A DNA stretch of 64,000 nt, from NCBI GenBank assembly GCA_030017715.1, contig JASEIU010000001.1:272677-336676 (forward strand), read 5' to 3'. The first letter of the stretch is position 1. Every line of letters begins with the position of its first letter. This document shows, in pieces, positions 59,937 to 64,000 of this stretch. Made by a program: the position numbers and the translations under genes. The notes beneath the pieces were generated by a model. That model was not told where the DNA came from. It did no database searches and saw nothing but the letters and a program-made list of their open reading frames with translations. Source of the DNA: Candidatus Saccharicenans sp. GTDB taxonomy: Bacteria; Acidobacteriota; Aminicenantia; Aminicenantales; Saccharicenantaceae.

Positions 59937-61859
59937 TTATTCACCCAGCCTTCCCAGGACGTCGTCGGTCACCCGATTAAACAGGTTATAATTGACCCTG
60001 ATCTTCATATCCTGTCGGACCTTCTGCAGGTAGCTGTAGAGGAACATCTCCCGGTTCTGGTTAAGCAGGGTCGCCAGTTCCTGCTCTTTGACCCTGGCAA
60101 AATCTTCCCGGGTGACCTCTTTCCTCTCCAGCACCCTGACCACGGCATAGCCGCTGCCGGTGGCGAAGGGCTCGCTCGGCTGATTCAGGGCCAGGCTGAA
60201 AACCAGTTTGTCCAGCTCGGCTGTATCGTCAATCAGGCTGAGGTACTGGCCGCGTTTATGAGTTTCGGCTCGCTTGTATTCCAGGCCGTTATTCCTGGCG
60301 AAGTCTTCCCAGTTGACTGCCTGAGCATATTTAAGAGAACCAAGCTTTTCTTTCAGCCGGGCTTTTTTCAGCTCTTCTGTGAGGTCGGCCCGCACCTGAT
60401 CCCTGACTTCATCCAGGGCGGCCGGGTGTTCCGGGCTGATTCCTGAGAGTTGCACCAGAGCCAGGCCTTCGTAGGTAAATATGGGGGAGGATATTTCTTT
60501 CTCCTTCAGCTCAAACAGTGCCTGGCTCAGGAAACCTGAGGAATCCACCTGGGGCAGAGGGTCGCCTTTCTTCAGAAGGCCCGTCGGCTGGGCAGTCAGT
60601 CCTTCTCTTCGGGCAGCCTGCTCCAGGTTTCTGGTCTTTCTGGCGACTTTAGCCAGTTTTTCCATCCGGTTGGAAGCCTGATCCCTGGCCTTCTGCTCCA
60701 CCAGGCTGTTCTGAATCATAGCCTTAACTTCAGCCAGCGACCTGGTGATTTCCGGCATTTTTTCGCTGGCCTTAAGAATCGACAGAGCGTTGCCCAGGTC
60801 CTGCGGTTCGGTTACCTGCCCGGCTTCCAGTTGATTGACGGCTTTGATTTCTTCCGGGGTAAAGCTCTGCCAGTCATAATAGCCCCAGTCGCCGCCTGAG
60901 GCAGCCTTGTCGTCCTTCGAGTACTGAGAGGCCAGCCGGGCGAAGTCTTCTCCTGCGGTCAACCGGGAATGAATATTCTTGGCCAGGTCCTGGACCTGCT
61001 GCTTGTCGGCCCGGGTGTAAGGCAGGTAAATCCGGCTGACCTTGACCTTGGCCGGTTCCTTGAACTGGCTGATATTGTCCCTGTAATATTTTTCGATTTC
61101 GGAATCGGAGACGCTGATTTCCTTTTTCAGGTCGTCGGTCTTGAGGAAGACCATCTGTCCTTCGCGCTTTTCCGGAATTCTGTATTTTTCCCGGTTCTGT
61201 TCAAAGTACCGGCTGACTTCTTCTTCGGTCGGGGGGACCGGGAGTTCTATCTTATCGGTTGAGACCACCAGGTATTCTATCTTGACGGTTTCGTTCTGGT
61301 TCCGGTAATTTTCCCAGACTTCATCTTCGGTTACGGCCACTCCGGCCGTCAGCAGTTGATATATTTTATTGATCAGGACGTCGTCTCTCAGGCTGGCTTC
61401 AAATTTCTGGATGGGAATATGGTTCCAGTCCAGGATTCTCTTGTACTCTTCAAAGCCAACGAACTTGCCGTCCCGCTGAAAAACAGGGAAACTCATTATT
61501 TTTTCCTGGAGCTCACGGTCGGTGGCCTTCAGGCCTTTCTTTCTGGCCAGGTGGAGGAGGATCTGTTGCTGCACCATCTGTTCCAGGATCTGCTGGGGGA
61601 GGTTAAGTTGCCGCAACAGGTTTGGGGCGAGGTCGGGATATTCTTTTTTCATGGCTTCCACCCGCTGCCGCAGGACGTTGAAATAGTCCTCGCTTGAGAT
61701 GCTGGCTTTGCCGATCTGAACGATGGTATTTTCCCGACGGGACTCTCCCAGTCGGCCGGCGCCGCCCCAGACGGCAAAGATGGCGATGATAAAGGTGGCG
61801 ATAACAATCCAGAGCACTGGAGCCAGTGATTTGACGTTCTTCCGCATGGTCTTTAACAT
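59937..61859 (-). CDS. ppiD: PpiD/SurA-type periplasmic chaperone with parvulin domain
   Basis: A 640-residue protein with a short cytoplasmic tail and one TM anchor (LAPVLWIVIATFIIAIFAVW), as in PpiD. A SurA-N-like chaperone domain follows (about 40-170), then a parvulin PPIase domain (about 255-345) with AKVKVSRIYLPYTR, FARLASQYSKDDKAASGGDWGYY and GQVTEPQDLGNALSILK, and a C-terminal chaperone part. It is anchored in the inner membrane facing the periplasm and helps fold exported proteins. It begins 4 bases after the HIT gene and is part of the rpsA-HU-HIT-ppiD chain. Confidence 0.92.
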   Translation of the reverse strand: MLKTMRKNVKSLAPVLWIVIATFIIAIFAVWGGAGRLGESRRENTIVQIGKASISSEDYFNVLRQRVEAMKKEYPDLAPNLLRQLNLPQQILEQMVQQQILLHLARKKGLKATDRELQEKIMSFPVFQRDGKFVGFEEYKRILDWNHIPIQKFEASLRDDVLINKIYQLLTAGVAVTEDEVWENYRNQNETVKIEYLVVSTDKIELPVPPTEEEVSRYFEQNREKYRIPEKREGQMVFLKTDDLKKEISVSDSEIEKYYRDNISQFKEPAKVKVSRIYLPYTRADKQQVQDLAKNIHSRLTAGEDFARLASQYSKDDKAASGGDWGYYDWQSFTPEEIKAVNQLEAGQVTEPQDLGNALSILKASEKMPEITRSLAEVKAMIQNSLVEQKARDQASNRMEKLAKVARKTRNLEQAARREGLTAQPTGLLKKGDPLPQVDSSGFLSQALFELKEKEISSPIFTYEGLALVQLSGISPEHPAALDEVRDQVRADLTEELKKARLKEKLGSLKYAQAVNWEDFARNNGLEYKRAETHKRGQYLSLIDDTAELDKLVFSLALNQPSEPFATGSGYAVVRVLERKEVTREDFARVKEQELATLLNQNREMFLYSYLQKVRQDMKIRVNYNLFNRVTDDVLGRLGE

Positions 61860-61862
61860 GAC

Positions 61863-62366
61863 TTATTTCTCCTGTTTCTTTTCTTCCCGTTCGAAGTGAG
61901 GTCTCAGCCGGTTGTAGGTGGCGGTGAGATCCTCGCAGAAAACCCTGGTCTGGCCGATGATCGGCATGAAATTAGAATCGCCGGGCCAGCGGGGGACGAC
62001 GTGAATATGAAAATGCCCGGTCACCCCGGCTCCGGCCGGCTGTCCCAGGTTCAGACCGACGTTGAAACCGTGAGGCCGGTAACTTTTCTTCAGTATCCGC
62101 AGAGCCAGCTGCACCAGTTCGGCCGCCTCGGAGACAATTTCCCGGGGGGCGGTGTCAAAGCTGGCCAGGTGGCGGTAGGGAGCGACCATCAGATGACCGG
62201 TGGTGTAGGGGAAGCGGTTGATGATGATGAAATTGTGACGTCCGCGGTAGAGAATCAACGACTGACGGCTGTCTTTCTTTTTAAGAGCCTCGCAGAAAAC
62301 ACAGTTTTTCATCTTCAGGGCCTTTTTAACATAGTTCAGTCGCCAGGGAGCGGTGCAGTATCTCAT
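61863..62366 (-). CDS. HIT family hydrolase (Ap4A phosphorylase/hydrolase-like)
   Basis: A 167-residue protein. The N-terminus MRYCTAPWRLNYVKKALK matches the APWR-Y start of this HIT branch, which supports the ATG at 62366 over the ATG at 62312. CVFCEALKKKD is a typical zinc-binding-like start. The histidine triad is GHFHIHVVPRW. RHNFIIINRFPYTTGHLMVAPYRH is conserved in the family. Members split dinucleoside polyphosphates or AMP derivatives. Its ATG overlaps the HU/IHF stop in ATGA, so translation is coupled. Confidence 0.92.
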   Translation of the reverse strand: MRYCTAPWRLNYVKKALKMKNCVFCEALKKKDSRQSLILYRGRHNFIIINRFPYTTGHLMVAPYRHLASFDTAPREIVSEAAELVQLALRILKKSYRPHGFNVGLNLGQPAGAGVTGHFHIHVVPRWPGDSNFMPIIGQTRVFCEDLTATYNRLRPHFEREEKKQEK

Positions 62367-62644
62367 TTATTCTGATTGAGCATCTCCTTCAGCAATTTAG
62401 AGGGCTTGAAGTAAAGAACCTTTTTGGGAGGAACCTTAACCAGCTCGCCCGTCCTCGGGTTGCGGCCGGAACGCGGAGCTCGCTGCCGAAAACGAAAGCT
62501 GCCGAAGCCGCGGAACTCGATTTCTTCGCCCTTGAGGATCGCTTCCTTGATAGCTTCGAAGAACAGGTTGACGCCGTCTTCGGCTTCCTGCTTGGAAATG
62601 TTCAGCTCCCGGGAAACGATGTTTACCAGGTCGGCTTTAATCAT
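62363..62644 (-). CDS. HU/IHF family DNA-binding protein
   Basis: A 93-residue histone-like protein. KADLVNIVSRELNISKQEAEDGVNLFFEAIKEAI forms the helical dimer base; IEFRGFGSFRFRQRAPRSGRNPRTGELVKVPPKKVLYFKPSKLLKEML is the beta-arm, with the G-R-N-P-x-T-G intercalating tip typical of IHF and HU. GEEIEFRGFGSF resembles IHF more than HU. It bends DNA; an IHF type would also support sigma-54 promoter activation such as the one at 56405. ATGA overlap with the rpsA stop couples translation. Confidence 0.95.
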   Translation of the reverse strand: MIKADLVNIVSRELNISKQEAEDGVNLFFEAIKEAILKGEEIEFRGFGSFRFRQRAPRSGRNPRTGELVKVPPKKVLYFKPSKLLKEMLNQNK

Positions 62645-64000
62645 GATTCACCCTCCTTTTTGCCGGTGTCCCTGCCGGGCAGGTTCTTGAGCTGTTCCCG
62701 TAAAAGATCACCCAGGGTCAGGCGGTCGCTCTGGCCTTCCAGGTATTTCTGAAATTCCTTTTTCTGCTGGTCCACCTGAGCCTGCCGGAAGCTGAGAGAG
62801 ATCTTCCTGGCCGCCGGGTTGAGCTTGATAATCTTAGCCATCTTCTCTTCTCCGACCTTGAAAACTTCGGCTGGATTTTCTATCCGGTTGTCATCCAGCT
62901 CTGAGTTAAATACCACGCCTTCGATCCCCGGCATGATTTCCACAAAAACACCAAAATCGGCTATCCGGACGATTTTGACTTTGAGCACATCGCCCACCTT
63001 CTGGCGCTGGAAGAAATCTTCCCAGATGTCACCTTCGAGCTGCTTGATGCCCAGAGAGACTTTCTGCTTCTCCAGGTCAACATTCAATAAGACCACTTCT
63101 ATTTCCTCTCCGGCTTTGAGCTTTTCCGAGGGGTGTTTGATCTTTTCCCAGCTGATATCCGAGATGTGCACCAGACCTTCGATATCTTTGTCCATCTGAA
63201 CAAAAGCCCCGAAATCAGTCAGGCTGGTTATCTTGCCCCTGAGTCTGGAACCGGGATTGTGCTTCTGGGCGAACAGCTCCAGCGGATGGGGCGTGACCTG
63301 CTTGAGCCCGAGTGAAATTCGCCGATTTTCCGGGTTGACTTCCAGTACCTGGACCGTCACCTCCTGGCCAACCTGAAGGACTTTTTTCGGATGGACCATC
63401 TTCTTGGACCAGGTCAGGTCGGAAACATGAACCAGACCCTCGACACCTTTTTCCAGTTCCACAAAGGCTCCGAAGTCGGTCAGACTGACCACCTTGCCGG
63501 TAATCCTGGTTCCCGGCTGGTATTTCTGCTCGACACTCAACCAGGGATCCGGAGTCAATTGTTTGTAGCCGAGGGAGATCTTTTCCTCGTTCTCGTTGAA
63601 ATCCAGAACCACCACCTCCACTTCCTGTCCGACCTGAAGAACTTCAGAGGGGTGGCCGACTTTGCCCCAGCTCAGGTCGGAGATGTGCAGCAGCCCTTCA
63701 ACTCCGCCCAGGTCAATGAAGGCTCCGAAGCTGGTCAGGGATTTGACCGTTCCCTTGACCGTGCCGCCCTTGACCAGGCGACCGAAGACGCGACGTTTCC
63801 TCTTTTCCCGCTCATCCTGGAGCAACAACTTGCGGGACAGCACCACATCCTCTTCCTTGCGGTTGAACTTCATGACCTTGAATTTCAAAGTCTGGCCCAG
63901 GAGCGAATCCGGGTCCTTGAGCGGCCGGAGGTCGGCATGGGACTCAGGCAGAAAAGCGTCCAGGCCGACATCCACCGTGTAACCGTTCTTGGCCCTGGCC
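62641..64000 (-). CDS. rpsA: 30S ribosomal protein S1, C-terminal part (cut by window edge)
   Basis: The frame runs past the right edge; about 452 residues are visible, with ARAKNGYTVDVGLDAFLPES at the boundary in place of a start. At least four S1 domains follow, each with G-x-V-x-x-(L/I)-T-(D/S)-F-G-A-F-(V/I) and GLVHVSDLTW or GLLHISDLSW-type sequence (for example KGTVKSLTSFGAFIDLGGVE and GKVVSLTDFGAFVELEKGVE). It binds mRNA for translation initiation on the 30S subunit. The M at 63975 is an internal methionine of the true protein. It heads the chain of genes with HU/IHF, HIT and ppiD. Confidence 0.95.
   Translation of the reverse strand, partial: ARAKNGYTVDVGLDAFLPESHADLRPLKDPDSLLGQTLKFKVMKFNRKEEDVVLSRKLLLQDEREKRKRRVFGRLVKGGTVKGTVKSLTSFGAFIDLGGVEGLLHISDLSWGKVGHPSEVLQVGQEVEVVVLDFNENEEKISLGYKQLTPDPWLSVEQKYQPGTRITGKVVSLTDFGAFVELEKGVEGLVHVSDLTWSKKMVHPKKVLQVGQEVTVQVLEVNPENRRISLGLKQVTPHPLELFAQKHNPGSRLRGKITSLTDFGAFVQMDKDIEGLVHISDISWEKIKHPSEKLKAGEEIEVVLLNVDLEKQKVSLGIKQLEGDIWEDFFQRQKVGDVLKVKIVRIADFGVFVEIMPGIEGVVFNSELDDNRIENPAEVFKVGEEKMAKIIKLNPAARKISLSFRQAQVDQQKKEFQKYLEGQSDRLTLGDLLREQLKNLPGRDTGKKEGES

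Noticed and set aside
1-64000. CRISPR arrays, tRNA and rRNA genes
   Set aside because: No regularly spaced repeats and no cloverleaf or rRNA-like stretch were seen while reading both strands; a tRNAscan or Infernal run would be needed to exclude weak cases.

Overview
The window looks like a chromosomal segment of an uncultured Gram-negative, heterotrophic bacterium. Sec and Tat signal peptides, a PpiD-type periplasmic chaperone and an LpxR-like outer-membrane enzyme point to a two-membrane cell. The mix of Tat-exported Gfo/Idh/MocA oxidoreductases, DUF1080 and ThuA proteins, TPR sulfatase-like proteins, many peptidases and peptide transporters, a ferredoxin-fused ETF and 6-bladed beta-propellers most resembles Candidatus Aminicenantes or relatives near Acidobacteriota. 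This is inference from gene content; no rRNA or tRNA gene was seen.

Layout. 0-4.9 kb: export-linked sugar genes (ThuA, DUF1080, Gfo/Idh/MocA) and a Tat-signal radical SAM protein. 4.9-6.6 kb: pyrophosphatase and CysQ-like phosphatase. 6.6-9.1 kb: an AT-rich DpnII-family restriction endonuclease with an atypical methyltransferase, probably acquired. 9.2-24 kb: a FAD oxidoreductase, a HEAT-DUF1080 lipoprotein, a second Gfo/Idh/MocA, GH28, S10 peptidase, GH29 and a sulfatase-TPR protein. 24-30 kb: sigma-54 activator, NhaC antiporter, isoaspartyl dipeptidase, and an ECF-like sigma factor followed by a frame-disrupted anti-sigma gene. 30-41 kb: acyltransferase, POT peptide transporter, LpxR-like protein, LOG protein, amino-acid permease, TrmJ-like methylase, HD-GYP sensor, PatB/MalY lyase. 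41.6-46.4 kb: EtfB and ferredoxin-EtfA ended by a clear terminator, then a large membrane-anchored six-hairpin protein. 46.6-51.3 kb: exported superoxide-reductase-like protein with a two-helix membrane protein, nitrilase-fold protein, M14 peptidase. 57-64 kb: M29-like aminopeptidase, OPT transporter, and a chain of PpiD, HIT, HU/IHF and ribosomal protein S1.

The most unusual part is 51.5-56.5 kb. On the minus strand a perfect sigma-54 -24/-12 match precedes two tandem genes for small exported paralogs that share C-x6-C-x20-C-x6-C. A strong internal hairpin follows, then an exported 6-bladed beta-propeller and a translationally coupled thioredoxin-fold protein with a CHVC motif. A broken second copy of the beta-propeller lies about 2 kb away on the other strand, and an unlisted 50-residue Cys-containing peptide lies beside it. 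I read this as an exported disulfide-miniprotein module; its function is unknown.

Four copies of a short interspersed repeat (core GGGACACAATAC, with an AAAATTGGG/CCCAATTTT type stem) sit in intergenic positions between 4.8 and 19.7 kb. One copy supplies the apparent GTG start codon of the cysQ-like gene.
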